Assembly (NCBI RefSeq): GCF_001941945.1
Contig: NZ_CP015583.1
Coordinates: forward strand, 3,800,001-3,864,000
DNA length: 64,000 nt
Source: Roseomonas gilardii
Lineage (GTDB): Bacteria; Pseudomonadota; Alphaproteobacteria; Acetobacterales; Acetobacteraceae
Direction of reading: 5' to 3'
Positions 54,998 to 64,000 of this stretch are shown piece after piece. A program made the translations under genes and the position numbers. Below the pieces are notes generated by a model, which was given only the letters and a program-made list of their open reading frames with translations, was not told the origin of the DNA and made no database searches. Each line of letters opens with the position of its first letter. Position 1 is the stretch's first letter.

Positions 54998-56653
54998 ATG
55001 TCTCGCTCGCGCGAAAACAGCCTCGGCCTGCCGCGCCGCCTCCTTCTCGGGGCGGGTGCCGCACTGCCTTTCGCCCTGACCGGCGCGCGGGCGCAGAACG
55101 TCCCGCCGCCGCCCTCCGCACCGCGCGGGCAGGTGGTGGTTGGCCTGTCGCAGGAACCCACCGTCTTCAACCCGCTGATGCCGTCCATCGAGGTGGACCA
55201 GGGTGTCTGGTGGAACCTCTTCGATCCGCTCTGGGGCGTCGATTCCGACGGCAACCTGACGCCGGCCCTGGCGAAGGAAGTCCCCTCCGTCGAGAATGGC
55301 GGCATCTCCAAGGACGGCCTGTCCTGGACCATCAAGCTGAAGGAGGGCGTCACCTGGCATGACGGCACGCCCTTCACCGCCGAGGACGTGAAGTTCACCA
55401 TCGACCTGCTGAACAACCCGTCCTTCCGGGCGCGGACGCGGCTCGGCGCCAATCTGGTCCGCGACATCACGATCAAGGGGCCGCACGAGATCTCCTGGCG
55501 CATGGAGAAGGCCTATTCGCCCTATCTCTCCCTGCTGGCCTGGACCTTCATCGTGCCGAAGCACCTGCTCGCCTCGGCCTCCGATCCCAACACGGCGCCC
55601 TTCAACAATGCCCCCGTGGGCACCGGCCCCTTCCGCTGGGGCGAGCGCGTGCCGGGCGACCACCTGACCCTGCTCGCCAACACCAAGTACCACGGCACGG
55701 GCCCGTATCTGGAGCGGGTGGTCTTCAAGTACATCCCGGACCTGACGGTGCTCTACACCCAGTTCCGCACCGGCCAGATCGACCATGCTAGCATCCAGGG
55801 CATCCTCGCGAACTTCTACGAGGAGGCGAAGAAGCTGAAGGGCCTCGTGCTCTCGGTGAATCCCAGTCAGCAGGTCGAGGCGATCGCGCCCAACCTCGAA
55901 TTCCCCGCGCTCGCCGACAAGGCGGTGCGGCAGGCGCTGTATCACGGCATCAACAAGCAGGCGATCACCGACATCGTCTATTACGGCCTGCCGAAGCCCA
56001 CGGAATCCTTCTATCCGCGCCAGTCCTGGGCCTACAACGCGGACCTGCCGGCGCATCGATACGACCCGGCGGCGGCCAACAAGATCCTGGACGAGGCGGG
56101 CTGGAAGCGCGGCGCGCGCGGCATCCGCGAGAAGAACGGCGTGCGGCTGGAGTTCAACTCCTCGACCACCGCCGGCAACCCGCTGCGCGAGCAGGTGCAG
56201 CAGCTCCTGGCGCAGGACTGGCAGAATATCGGCGCCTCGATGAAGATCGCCAACATGCCGGCGGCGGTGATCTGGGGCGAGTTCTTCACCATGTCGAAAT
56301 TCCAGTCGGTGCTGGTCTCCGCCACCTACCAGACGGGCAACGACCCGGACTGCGCCTATCGCTTCAGCAGCAAGGCGACGCCGGCCAAGGGCGGCGCGGG
56401 CTCCAACACGATGCAGTATTCGAACCCGGAGGTGGACCGGCTGCTGGAGGAAGCCACGGCCACCTTCGACCGCGAGGAACGGCGCACCGCCTACCAGAAG
56501 GTACAGGCCCTGGTGCGCGACGACCTGGCGATCCTGCCGATCTACCAGCCCGCGCCGGTCGAAGGGCTCAAGGAGGGGTTGATCGGCTACAAGCCGAACA
56601 TCAACGTGCAGTCCAACTGCTGGAACATGGCCACCTGGTACTGGGCCCGCTGA
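54998..56653 (+). CDS. Family 5 solute-binding protein (DppA-like)
   Basis: 551-residue periplasmic binding protein. Tat-like signal LPRRLLLGAGAALPFALTGARAQ, then GQVVVGLSQEPTVFNPLMPS, LKEGVTWHDGTPFTAEDVKF, VGTGPFRWGERVPGDHLTLL and the C-terminal RDDLAILPIYQPAPVEGLKEG. First gene of a complete importer (binding protein, two permeases, two ATPases) ending in a FAD oxidase gene. Divergent from the monooxygenase/IclR pair. ATG at 54998 is chosen to begin the signal peptide. Confidence 0.9.
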   Translation: MSRSRENSLGLPRRLLLGAGAALPFALTGARAQNVPPPPSAPRGQVVVGLSQEPTVFNPLMPSIEVDQGVWWNLFDPLWGVDSDGNLTPALAKEVPSVENGGISKDGLSWTIKLKEGVTWHDGTPFTAEDVKFTIDLLNNPSFRARTRLGANLVRDITIKGPHEISWRMEKAYSPYLSLLAWTFIVPKHLLASASDPNTAPFNNAPVGTGPFRWGERVPGDHLTLLANTKYHGTGPYLERVVFKYIPDLTVLYTQFRTGQIDHASIQGILANFYEEAKKLKGLVLSVNPSQQVEAIAPNLEFPALADKAVRQALYHGINKQAITDIVYYGLPKPTESFYPRQSWAYNADLPAHRYDPAAANKILDEAGWKRGARGIREKNGVRLEFNSSTTAGNPLREQVQQLLAQDWQNIGASMKIANMPAAVIWGEFFTMSKFQSVLVSATYQTGNDPDCAYRFSSKATPAKGGAGSNTMQYSNPEVDRLLEEATATFDREERRTAYQKVQALVRDDLAILPIYQPAPVEGLKEGLIGYKPNINVQSNCWNMATWYWAR

Positions 56654-56685
56654 GCGGTGGGGGCTGAGACGGGGGGCGGCGCCCG

Positions 56686-57636
56686 ATGAGGCGCTACCTC
56701 ACCCTGCGTCTGCTGCAGTCGCTGGTCCTGCTGCTGCTGGTCTCGATGATCGGCTTCGCCATCCTGCATCTGGCACCGGGCGGGCCGATGTCCCAGTTCA
56801 TGGCGGGCGGCGAGATGTCGCCGGAGGACATCGCCCGCGTCGAGCGCCAGCTCGGCCTCGACCGGCCCCTGCCGGTGCAGTACCTGGAATGGCTGGGGCG
56901 GATGCTGGTGGGCGACTGGGGCCGTTCCTACCGCGACCAGCAGCCGGTGCTCGCCGTGATCGGATCGCATCTGGGCGCGACGCTGGAGCTGATGGTCACC
57001 TCCACGCTGATCGCCATGCTGCTGGGCTGCTGGCTCGGTGTGCTCAGCGCGATCCGGCGCTACTCCTTCTTCGACATGCTGGTGACGGTGGGCTCCATGG
57101 TGGCGCTTTCCATCCCGACCTTCTGGTTCGGGCTGGTGGTCATCTTCATCTTCTCGGTGCATCTCGACATCCTGCCGGCAGGCAACCGCTACACGATGGG
57201 CGACGGCTCCCTCCTCGACCAGTTGCACCACCTGATCGCGCCCTCCCTGGTGCTGGCCATGGTCTCCACCGCGATCTGGAGCCGCTACATGCGCTCCTCC
57301 ATGATCGACGTGCTGCACCAGGATTTCGTACGCACCGCCCGGGCCAAGGGCATCCCGGAACGGCGCATCCTGCTGCACCACACGGTGCGCAACGCGCTGC
57401 TGCCGATGATCACCGTGGCCGGGCTGCAACTGCCGAACCTGCTGGGCGGCGCGCTGGTGACGGAGACGGTCTTCACCTGGCCCGGCATGGGACGGCTCTT
57501 CCTCGATTCCATCAGCTACCGCGACTATCCGGTGGTGATGGGCATCCTGATGTTCACCGCGGTGCTGGTGCTGCTGGGCAGCCTGATGGCGGACCTGCTC
57601 TATGGCGTGGCCGATCCGCGCCTGCGGCTGAAATAG
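56686..57636 (+). CDS. DppB-like ABC transporter permease
   Basis: 316-residue permease. N-terminal MRRYLTLRLLQSLVLLLLVS, QLGLDRPLPVQYLEWLGRML, coupling segment HTVRNALLPMITVAGLQLPN and the closing VTETVFTWPGMGRLFLDSI. Follows the binding protein by 32 nt and precedes the DppC-like gene by 12 nt. The sequence is closer in style to the DppB-like gene at 538-1485 than to the one at 40384. Confidence 0.93.
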   Translation: MRRYLTLRLLQSLVLLLLVSMIGFAILHLAPGGPMSQFMAGGEMSPEDIARVERQLGLDRPLPVQYLEWLGRMLVGDWGRSYRDQQPVLAVIGSHLGATLELMVTSTLIAMLLGCWLGVLSAIRRYSFFDMLVTVGSMVALSIPTFWFGLVVIFIFSVHLDILPAGNRYTMGDGSLLDQLHHLIAPSLVLAMVSTAIWSRYMRSSMIDVLHQDFVRTARAKGIPERRILLHHTVRNALLPMITVAGLQLPNLLGGALVTETVFTWPGMGRLFLDSISYRDYPVVMGILMFTAVLVLLGSLMADLLYGVADPRLRLK

Positions 57637-57648
57637 GGGGCGCGCGCC

Positions 57649-58536
57649 ATGCCCAGCGATGCCACGGCCGGCGTGCTCGCCACCCCGGCCCGCAGCACCC
57701 GCAACCCGGCGCTGCGCCGCTTCCTGCGGCACCGGCTGGCGCTGTTCGGCGCCGTCACCATCCTGCTCCTGGTGCTGCTCTGCGTCCTCGGGCCGCATCT
57801 GCTGCCCTATGACGACCTCTATATCGACCTGCGCGCCCGCTTCGCGCCGCCCTTCGCCGGGCCGCATGTCCTGGGCACCGACCAGCTCGGCCGCGACACG
57901 CTGGCGCGGCTGCTGATGGCGGGGCGGATCTCGCTGGCCGTGGGCTTCGCCGCCATGGCGCTGTCGATGCTGATCGGCATCAGCGTCGGGCTCATCGCCG
58001 GCTTCTATGGCGGGGTGGTAGGCGCGGTGCTGATGCGCTTCGTCGATGCGATGCTCTGCTTCCCCAGCATCTTCCTGCTGCTGGCCCTGGCGGCCTTCGT
58101 GCAGCCGGACGTGGTGAGCATCATCATCCTGATCGCGCTGACCGCCTGGATGGAGGTCGCGCGCATCGTGGAGGCGCAGATCCGCGCGCTGCGCGAGCGC
58201 GACTTCGCCGTGGCGGCGGAGGCGAGCGGCGCGGGCGATGCGCGGATCATGCTGCGCGAGCTGCTGCCCAACGCGCTGGCGCCGATCGTGGTCTCGGCCA
58301 CGCTGAACGTGGCGCATGCGATCCTGGCGGAATCCTATATCAGCTTTCTGGGCTATGGCATCCAGCCGCCGACGCCGAGCTGGGGCAACATGCTCGACAA
58401 CGCGCAGACCTATCTCGGCAGCGCCCCGTGGCTGGCCATCATCCCTGGTGCGGTGATCGCGCTGACGGTAACCTGCTTCAACTTCCTGGGCGACGGGCTG
58501 CGCGATGCGCTGGACCCGCGGGCGGCAGGGCGATGA
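57649..58536 (+). CDS. DppC-like ABC transporter permease
   Basis: 295-residue permease. LGTDQLGRDTLARLLMAGRISLA is the family signature, LRELLPNALAPIVVSATLN the coupling loop, and AESYISFLGYGIQPPTPSWGNM the conserved closing block. The stop overlaps the start of the first ATPase gene (ATGA), so the permease and ATPases are translationally linked. Confidence 0.93.
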   Translation: MPSDATAGVLATPARSTRNPALRRFLRHRLALFGAVTILLLVLLCVLGPHLLPYDDLYIDLRARFAPPFAGPHVLGTDQLGRDTLARLLMAGRISLAVGFAAMALSMLIGISVGLIAGFYGGVVGAVLMRFVDAMLCFPSIFLLLALAAFVQPDVVSIIILIALTAWMEVARIVEAQIRALRERDFAVAAEASGAGDARIMLRELLPNALAPIVVSATLNVAHAILAESYISFLGYGIQPPTPSWGNMLDNAQTYLGSAPWLAIIPGAVIALTVTCFNFLGDGLRDALDPRAAGR

Positions 58537-59618
58537 GCCGTTCCGCGATCCTCTCCGCGCCGGAGGCCGGTGCTGCGCCGGGTGCGGCACCGGGCACGGC
58601 CGCGGAGAACGTGCTGGAAGTGCGCGGGCTGAATGTCCGCTTCGGCGCCCTGCCGGCGGTGCAGGACGTCTCCTTCGCGGTGCGGCGTGGCGAGACCCTG
58701 GCGCTGGTCGGCGAGTCCGGCTCGGGCAAGAGCGTCACCAGCCTCGCCCTGCTGCGCCTGACCCCGCCCGCCCCTGCCTGCCGGGTGGAGGGGCAGGTCC
58801 TGCTGCACCGGAAGGACGGCGGCACGGTGGACCTGCTGGCCCTGCCGGAGGCGGAAATGCGCGCGATGCGCACCGCCAAAGTGGCCATGGTCTTCCAGGA
58901 GCCGATGACCTCCTTCAACCCCGTCCACACGATCGGCGCGCAGATCGCGGAGGCGATCCGCTTCCATGAGGGGCTCGGCCGGCGCGCCGCCGAGGGCCGG
59001 GCGGCGGAACTCCTGGACCTCGTCGGCATCCCCGATCCGAAGCGCCGCCTGTCCGCCTATCCGCACCAGCTTTCCGGCGGCATGCGGCAGCGGGCGATGA
59101 TCGCCATGGCGCTGTCCTGCGGGCCGGAGCTGCTGATCGCCGACGAGCCGACCACGGCGCTGGACGTCACCATCCAGGCGCAGATCCTGGAACTCCTCGC
59201 CCGGCTTCAGAAGCAGACGGGCATGGCGATGATCTTCATCACCCACAATCTCGGCGTGGTGGCGGAGATCGCGGACCGGGTGATGGTGATGTACGGGGGG
59301 CGGGTGGTGGAACAGGCCGACCTGCTGCCGCTCTTCCAGAGCCCGCGCATGCCCTATACCGCCGGGCTGATGCGCTCCGTGCCGCGCCTCGACCTCGCGG
59401 GACAGCGCCACGAGCCGCTTTTCGCCATCCCCGGACAGGTGCCCGACCCGCGCCAGCCGCCGCCGGGCTGTGCCTTCGCCCCGCGCTGCGCGCATCACCG
59501 GACCGATCCCTGCGACAACGCGGTGCCGCCACTGGAGGAAACCGGCGGCGGGCATCTCAGCCGCTGCTTCCTTTGGCGCGAACTGGCCGATGCCCTCGCG
59601 GCGCAGGGGGTGCCGTGA
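58533..59618 (+). CDS. DppD-like ABC transporter ATPase
   Basis: 361-residue ATPase with an alanine-rich N-terminal extension of about 25 residues. Walker [20 protein letters not shown]-loop [19 protein letters not shown], signature [16 protein letters not shown], Walker [18 protein letters not shown], Cys-containing tail [17 protein letters not shown]. Overlaps the DppC-like gene upstream (ATGA) and the next ATPase downstream (GTGA). Confidence 0.93.
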   Translation: MSRSAILSAPEAGAAPGAAPGTAAENVLEVRGLNVRFGALPAVQDVSFAVRRGETLALVGESGSGKSVTSLALLRLTPPAPACRVEGQVLLHRKDGGTVDLLALPEAEMRAMRTAKVAMVFQEPMTSFNPVHTIGAQIAEAIRFHEGLGRRAAEGRAAELLDLVGIPDPKRRLSAYPHQLSGGMRQRAMIAMALSCGPELLIADEPTTALDVTIQAQILELLARLQKQTGMAMIFITHNLGVVAEIADRVMVMYGGRVVEQADLLPLFQSPRMPYTAGLMRSVPRLDLAGQRHEPLFAIPGQVPDPRQPPPGCAFAPRCAHHRTDPCDNAVPPLEETGGGHLSRCFLWRELADALAAQGVP

Positions 59619-60625
59619 GCGCCGTGACGATGCCACCCGCACCGCTTCTGGAGGTGCGGGACCTCCGCAAGCACTTCCCGGTCGGGGGTGGGCTCTTCGG
59701 GCGGGGGCGGCAGCAGCTCCGCGCCATCGACGGGCTTTCCTTCTCCATCCGGCCGGGGGAAATCCTGAGCCTCGTCGGAGAATCCGGCTCGGGCAAGAGC
59801 ACGGTGGGCCGCACCGCGCTGCGCCTGCTGGAGCCGACCGAGGGCAGCATCCGCTTCAAGGGCGAGGACATCACCACCCTGTCGCGCGCCCGGCTGCGCC
59901 CGCTGCGGCGGCAGATGCAGCTGGTCTTCCAGGACCCCTATGCCTCGCTGAACCCGCGTATGACGGTGGAGCGGATCGTCGCCTCGCCGCTGGAGATCCA
60001 CGGCATCGGCGACACGCAGGCGGAGCGGATGGAGAAGGTGGAGGAGGCACTGCGCCTCGTCGGCCTGCTGCCGCAGCACGCGCAGCGCTACCCGCATGAA
60101 TTCTCCGGCGGGCAGCGCCAGCGCATCGGCCTGGCGCGCGCCCTGGTGACGCGGCCGGACTTCATCGTGGCGGACGAGCCGGTGAGCGCGCTCGACGTCT
60201 CTATCCAGGCGCAGGTGGTGAACCTGATGCTGGAGCTGCGCGACCGGCTGGGCCTGACCATGCTGGTCATCGCGCACGACCTCGCCGTGGTGGGGCACAT
60301 GTCCGACCGCGTGGCGGTGATGTATCTGGGCCGGCTGGTGGAGATCACGGAAACCCGCTCGCTCTTCACCGCGCCACGCCATCCCTATACCGAGGCGTTG
60401 CTTTCCGCCGCGCCCGACCCCGACCCGACGCGCCGCCGCAAGCGTATCGTGCTGACGGGCGACGTGCCGAGCCCGCTCAACCCGCCTTCCGGCTGTTCCT
60501 TCCGCACGCGCTGCCCCTACGCCCTTCCGGCCTGCGCGACGGAGCGGCCGCCGCTGCGCCAGGTCGCGCCCGGCCACCTCACCGCCTGCATCCGCGACGA
60601 CCTCAGCCTGCAACCCGCGGGATAG
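59615..60625 (+). CDS. DppF-like ABC transporter ATPase
   Basis: 336-residue ATPase. [25 protein letters not shown] is the DppF/OppF-type N-terminal part. Walker [21 protein letters not shown]-loop [19 protein letters not shown], signature [16 protein letters not shown], Walker [18 protein letters not shown], tail [23 protein letters not shown] at 59615 overlaps the previous stop; ATG at 59630 is the alternative start. Confidence 0.92.
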   Translation: MSAVTMPPAPLLEVRDLRKHFPVGGGLFGRGRQQLRAIDGLSFSIRPGEILSLVGESGSGKSTVGRTALRLLEPTEGSIRFKGEDITTLSRARLRPLRRQMQLVFQDPYASLNPRMTVERIVASPLEIHGIGDTQAERMEKVEEALRLVGLLPQHAQRYPHEFSGGQRQRIGLARALVTRPDFIVADEPVSALDVSIQAQVVNLMLELRDRLGLTMLVIAHDLAVVGHMSDRVAVMYLGRLVEITETRSLFTAPRHPYTEALLSAAPDPDPTRRRKRIVLTGDVPSPLNPPSGCSFRTRCPYALPACATERPPLRQVAPGHLTACIRDDLSLQPAG

Positions 60626-60666
60626 CGGTCGCCGCCCTTCTCTCCTGACCCAGGACAACGCCTCAC

Positions 60667-61995
60667 ATGTCGCCGCCCGTCGATCAAGTTCAGAGTGACC
60701 CGAAGCTGCCGGAAGCCGCCGATGTGGTGGTGATCGGCGGCGGCATCGCCGGCGTCTCGGCGGCCTGGCACCTCGCCGGGAAAGGGCATTCGGTCGCGCT
60801 GATCGAGAAGGGCGTGATCGCGGGCGAGCAGTCCAGCCGCAACTGGGGCTGGTGCCGGCAGCAGAACCGCGATGAGCGGGAACTGCCGCTGATCAAGTAC
60901 AGCCTGGATCTCTGGGGCCGGCTGAGCGAGGAGATCGGCGCCGATGTCAGTTTCCGCCGCACCGGGCTGATCTACACCACGGACCAGCAATCCGACCTGG
61001 ACGAATGGGAGGAGTGGTCGAACCTCGCCCGCGAGTATCAGGTGCACAGCCGGATGCTCACCGCCGAGGAAGCGAACGCGCTGACGCCGGGCTGCACGAA
61101 GAAGTGGATCGGCGGCGTGCATTCGCCGACCGACGGCCGTGCCGAACCCTCCAAGGCCGCTCCCGCTCTGGCCGAGGCGGCGCGGCGGCGCGGCGTCACC
61201 ATCCACCAGGGCTGTGCCGCGCGCGGGCTGGAAACCAAGGGTGGGCGCGTTTCCGCCGTGGTGACCGAGAAGGGCACGATCCGCACCCAGGCCGTGCTTC
61301 TCGCCGGCGGCGCCTGGTCCTCGATGTTCTGCCGCAGCTTGGGCATCGATCTGCCGCAGGCCGGCGCGCGCTCCACCGCCTTCTCCACCACCGAGGCGCC
61401 GGAGGTGACCGCGGGCGGGCTCTCCACCCCGGGCTTCGTCATCCGGCGGCGGCTGGATGGTGGCTATACCGTCTCCATCCGGGGGCGCGGGCTGGTGGAG
61501 CTGACGCCGCAGGGGCTGCGCTATGCCCGCAAGTTCTGGCCGGCTTTCCAGAAGCGGCGCGCGGGCGGGGTGAAGATCAGCATCGGCCGCTCCTTCCTGG
61601 AAGGGCCGGAGGCGCTCGGCCGCTGGAGCGCGGACAAGCCCACCCCCTTCGAGCGTATCCGCGTCTTCGACCCCGCGCCCGATACCGGCACGGTGGACGA
61701 GGCACTGAAGCAGCTCGTGGAGGCCTATCCGGCTCTGGCAGGGATCAAGATGAAGAATGCCTGGGGCGGCTGGATCGACTTCATGCCCGATGCGGTGCCG
61801 GTGATCTCCCCGGTGGAGAAGCTGCCGGGGCTGACGCTTTCCACCGGCTTCAGCGGCCATGGCTTCGGCATCGGCCCGGGGGCCGGCAGGCTGGCGGCGG
61901 ATCTGGTGGCGGGAGACGCGCCGATCGTCGATCCGACGCCCTTCCGCTACAAGCGCCTGATCGACGGCTCGCCCCTGCCGCCGGGGCCGATGTAG
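60667..61995 (+). CDS. FAD-dependent oxidoreductase of the D-amino acid oxidase superfamily
   Basis: 442-residue flavoenzyme. FAD fold ADVVVIGGGIAGVSAAWHLAGKG at about residue 20, then SSRNWGWCRQQNRDERELPL, a motif of a DAO subgroup acting on amines or imino/amino acids. GGWIDFMPDAVPVISPVEKLPG (part) and STGFSGHGFGIGPGAGRLAADL form the C-terminal FAD contacts. Located 41 nt after the importer ATPase, so it probably oxidises the imported amine or amino compound. The specific substrate is not readable. Confidence 0.87.
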   Translation: MSPPVDQVQSDPKLPEAADVVVIGGGIAGVSAAWHLAGKGHSVALIEKGVIAGEQSSRNWGWCRQQNRDERELPLIKYSLDLWGRLSEEIGADVSFRRTGLIYTTDQQSDLDEWEEWSNLAREYQVHSRMLTAEEANALTPGCTKKWIGGVHSPTDGRAEPSKAAPALAEAARRRGVTIHQGCAARGLETKGGRVSAVVTEKGTIRTQAVLLAGGAWSSMFCRSLGIDLPQAGARSTAFSTTEAPEVTAGGLSTPGFVIRRRLDGGYTVSIRGRGLVELTPQGLRYARKFWPAFQKRRAGGVKISIGRSFLEGPEALGRWSADKPTPFERIRVFDPAPDTGTVDEALKQLVEAYPALAGIKMKNAWGGWIDFMPDAVPVISPVEKLPGLTLSTGFSGHGFGIGPGAGRLAADLVAGDAPIVDPTPFRYKRLIDGSPLPPGPM

Positions 61996-62007
61996 GCGCA
62001 ACGGGGC

Positions 62008-62033
62008 GGCCTTCCCGCCCGTTCCGGAAGGCC
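62008..62033. terminator. Bidirectional hairpin between convergent genes
   Basis: GGCCTTCC (62008-62015) pairs with GGAAGGCC (62026-62033), 8 bp with a 10-nt loop, between the FAD oxidase stop and glpR. The adjacent GCCATGCTCTCGGCGGCTTG (from 62031) resembles part of repeat subtype B (52437-52468) and may be a remnant. Confidence 0.5.
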
Positions 62034-62058
62034 ATGCTCTCGGCGGCTTGCCGGTGTC

Positions 62059-62871
62059 TCAGCCCTCCGGCGCCGGCTTCGCATCCGCACGGGGGCGGCC
62101 CGCCACGTGACAGGCCACCCCATGCTCGCGCAGCAGCGCCTGGATGGCGCGCGGCGGCGGCTGGTCGGTGAAGAGCGCCGAGACCTCGGTGATGGAGCCG
62201 AGCCGCACCATGGGGCGGCGGGCGAACTTGGTGTGGTCGGCCAGCAGGAAGCTCTGCCGCGAATGGCGCAGGATGGCGCGGGCGGCGCGGATCTCGTCCG
62301 GGTCGAAATCCAGCAGCGTCCCGTCCTCGTCGATGCCGCTGATGCCGAGGATGCCGAAATCCACCCGGAACTCGGCGATCATGTCGCTCACCGTCTGGCC
62401 GACGATGCCGCCGTCGCGGTTGCGCACCGTGCCGCCCGTGACCACGACGGAAAAATCCGTGCGGTTGGACAGCAGCGCCGCCACGTTGAGGTTGTTGGTG
62501 ATGACGCGCAGCTCCCGGTGCCCCAGCAGGGCGTGGGCCAGGGCCTCGGTGGTGGTGCCGATATTGATGAAGAGGGAGGAACGGTCGGGGATCTCCGCCG
62601 CCGCCTGCCGGGCGATGGCCTCCTTGGCCTGCGGGTTCAGCACCTGCCGCTCGGCATAGGCGATGTTCTCGGTGGAGGAGGCCAGCCCCGCGCCGCCATG
62701 GTGGCGGGCGACCCGGCCTTCCTCCGCCAGCGCGTTCACGTCGCGCCGCACCGTCTGCACGGTGACGTCGAATTCCCGCGCCAGCTCCTCGTTGGACACG
62801 TAGCCACGCTGTCCGATCAAAGCGAGAATCCGCTGGTGGCGCGACGCCGCCTTGCTGCCTGCCAATGCCAT
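62059..62871 (-). CDS. glpR: DeoR-family repressor GlpR
   Basis: 270 residues. N-terminal HTH ILALIGQRGYVSNEELAREFDVTVQTVRRDVNAL (part), then the DeoR sensor domain with INIGTTTEALAHALLGH, VITNNLNVAALL, GGIVGQTVSDMI and ILGISGIDEDGTLLDFD, a combination typical of GlpR, which responds to glycerol 3-phosphate. ATG at 62871 is used; a longer start would overlap modC with basic, non-family sequence. It lies 16 kb from glpDFK, whose upstream region carries a fitting operator. Confidence 0.87.
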   Translation of the reverse strand: MALAGSKAASRHQRILALIGQRGYVSNEELAREFDVTVQTVRRDVNALAEEGRVARHHGGAGLASSTENIAYAERQVLNPQAKEAIARQAAAEIPDRSSLFINIGTTTEALAHALLGHRELRVITNNLNVAALLSNRTDFSVVVTGGTVRNRDGGIVGQTVSDMIAEFRVDFGILGISGIDEDGTLLDFDPDEIRAARAILRHSRQSFLLADHTKFARRPMVRLGSITEVSALFTDQPPPRAIQALLREHGVACHVAGRPRADAKPAPEG

Positions 62872-62908
62872 CTCCCGAAATTCTTCCCCGCCCCCTCGCC
62901 CCGGCGGG

Positions 62909-64000
62909 TCAGCCCGGCTCTTCCTCGCGGGCCGCGCCACCCTGGCTGAGGGCGACCGATTTCACCAGGGCCCAGAGCGGCTGCCCCGGGCGCAGGTCCA
63001 GGCGGCGCGCCGCCTCGGCGGTGATACGCGACAGGAGCACGCCGCCGGAACCCAGGCGGAGGCGCAACAGCACCTCCTCCCCCGCATCCGGCCCGATCTC
63101 CTCCAGCCGCACGGGCAGCACGTTGCGCACCGAGATCCCGCGCGGCGCCTCGATGGCGACCGACACGTCCCGCGCCCGCACCCGGACGCGCAGCCGCGTG
63201 CCCGGCGCATCCGGCAGCGATGGCAGCAGGAGCTCGCCGCCCTCGAAGCCCAGCCGGGCCAGCCCTTCCCCCGCCGCCCGCTCCCGCACCGTGCAGGCGA
63301 GCAGCACGCCCGCATCCCGCCGCCCGGCGAGCAAGGGCAGATCGGTGCGGGCGGAGAGTTCCTCGACACTGCCCTCGGCGAGCACGCGCCCCGCCTCCAT
63401 CAGCACCAGCCGGTCCGCCAGCCGGTCCACCTCCTCCATCGCATGGGTGACGTAGAGCACGGGGATGCTGAGCCGGTCGCGCAGCCGCGTCAGGAAGGGC
63501 AGGACCTCCGCCTTGCGCGCGGCGTCCAGCGCGGCCAGGGGCTCGTCCATCAGCAGCAGGCGGGGGCGCGACAGCAGGGCACGCCCCAGGGCGACACGCT
63601 GTCTCTCGCCCCCGGACAGGGCGGCGGGGCGGCGGCGCAGCAGGTGGCCGATGCCGAGCAGCGCCACCACCTCCTCGAAGCCCGGTCCCTCCGCGCCACG
63701 CGGTGCCCGGCGCAGTCCGTAGCGCAGGTTGGTGTCCACCGAGAGATGCGGGAAGAGCCGCGAATCCTGGAAGACCACGCCGCAGCGCCGCTGTTCGGGC
63801 GGCAGCATGCGCCGTGCCGCGCTGTCGAACAGCACCATGCCATCCAGCGCGATCCGCCCCTCCTGCGGGCGCAGCAGTCCGGCCACCGCAGCGAGCAGGG
63901 TGGACTTGCCACAGCCCGAAGGGCCGAAGACCGCCGTGACGCCCGGCGTCGGGGAAGCGAAGGACGCGTCGATGGCAAAGCCCGGCACGTCTGGGGCGGG
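62909..64000 (-). CDS. modC: Molybdate ABC transporter ATPase ModC (5' end outside window)
   Basis: At least 359 residues. Walker A FGPSGCGKSTLLAAVAGLL, the ModC-typical PPEQRRCGVVFQDSRLFPHLSV, signature ALSGGERQRVALGRAL and Walker B LLLMDEPLAALDAARK. The C-terminal molybdate-binding (TOBE/MOP) domain includes LPVRLEEIGPDAGEEVLLRL and RITAEAARRLDLRPGQPLWALVKSVAL. The first visible in-frame codons (a GTG at 63988) fall inside the usual N-terminal strand, so the true start is probably beyond the right edge. The permease and binding protein genes would lie there. Confidence 0.93.
   Translation of the reverse strand, partial: PAPDVPGFAIDASFASPTPGVTAVFGPSGCGKSTLLAAVAGLLRPQEGRIALDGMVLFDSAARRMLPPEQRRCGVVFQDSRLFPHLSVDTNLRYGLRRAPRGAEGPGFEEVVALLGIGHLLRRRPAALSGGERQRVALGRALLSRPRLLLMDEPLAALDAARKAEVLPFLTRLRDRLSIPVLYVTHAMEEVDRLADRLVLMEAGRVLAEGSVEELSARTDLPLLAGRRDAGVLLACTVRERAAGEGLARLGFEGGELLLPSLPDAPGTRLRVRVRARDVSVAIEAPRGISVRNVLPVRLEEIGPDAGEEVLLRLRLGSGGVLLSRITAEAARRLDLRPGQPLWALVKSVALSQGGAAREEEPG

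Overview
The window is high-GC (about 70%) bacterial chromosomal DNA. Gene content (complete C-P lyase operon with GntR-type PhnF, many DppBCDF-type importers, GlpR/GlpDFK, Rho, ModC), GTG/TTG starts and heavy ATGA/GTGA coupling fit an alphaproteobacterium, most likely an acetic-acid-family (Roseomonas-like) environmental heterotroph. That placement is inference from gene content and style; no rRNA or tRNA gene was seen.

Layout. 1-3118 (minus): peptide-type ABC importer (permeases and binding protein). 3483-7030: two convergent amidases, each translationally coupled to a small AtzG/GatC-like companion. 7471-8754 (minus): rho, with its own hairpin terminator and a candidate promoter that leaves a leader of roughly 215 nt. 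9127-9885: GNAT protein. 10035-13666: phnC-phnD-phnE-phnE importer behind a Pho box. 13915-21087: phnF (minus) divergent from phnGHIJKLMN, the C-P lyase core. 21485-25797: type II asparaginase, Lrp-like regulator, alanine racemase and D-amino-acid dehydrogenase. 25967-27400: semialdehyde dehydrogenase. 27565-32774: TetR regulator and an RND efflux pair with tandem operators. 32900-33469: exported chalcone-isomerase-like protein. 33594-42212: a phosphonate monoester hydrolase followed without a gap by two paralogous binding proteins and a full DppDFBC importer, behind a triple Pho-box-like array. 42453-46431: glpD-glpF-glpK. 46555-51000: small glycine-zipper protein, orphan binding protein and hybrid histidine kinase (all minus). 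51277-52305: zinc-type oxidoreductase. 52695-54646: IclR regulator and NicC-like flavin monooxygenase (minus), divergent from 54998-61995, another full Dpp-type importer ending in a FAD oxidase. 62059-64000 (minus): glpR and modC (5' end outside the window).

How it fits together. The strongest theme is phosphorus scavenging. Three separate units (phnCDEE, phnG-N, hydrolase plus importer) each carry an 11-bp-spaced direct repeat resembling a PhoB box. The hydrolase operon could import phosphonate esters or phosphodiesters, split them in the cytoplasm and feed free phosphonate to C-P lyase, while any glycerol released could enter through the adjacent glp genes. This integrated system is the most interesting hypothesis in the window. 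Its separate parts are recognisable families; the combination and its substrate are inference.

A second theme is a family of non-coding repeats (two sequence subtypes, two copies each, plus a possible remnant) that lie only between convergent genes and are framed by inverted hairpins, REPIN-like or acting as bidirectional terminators.
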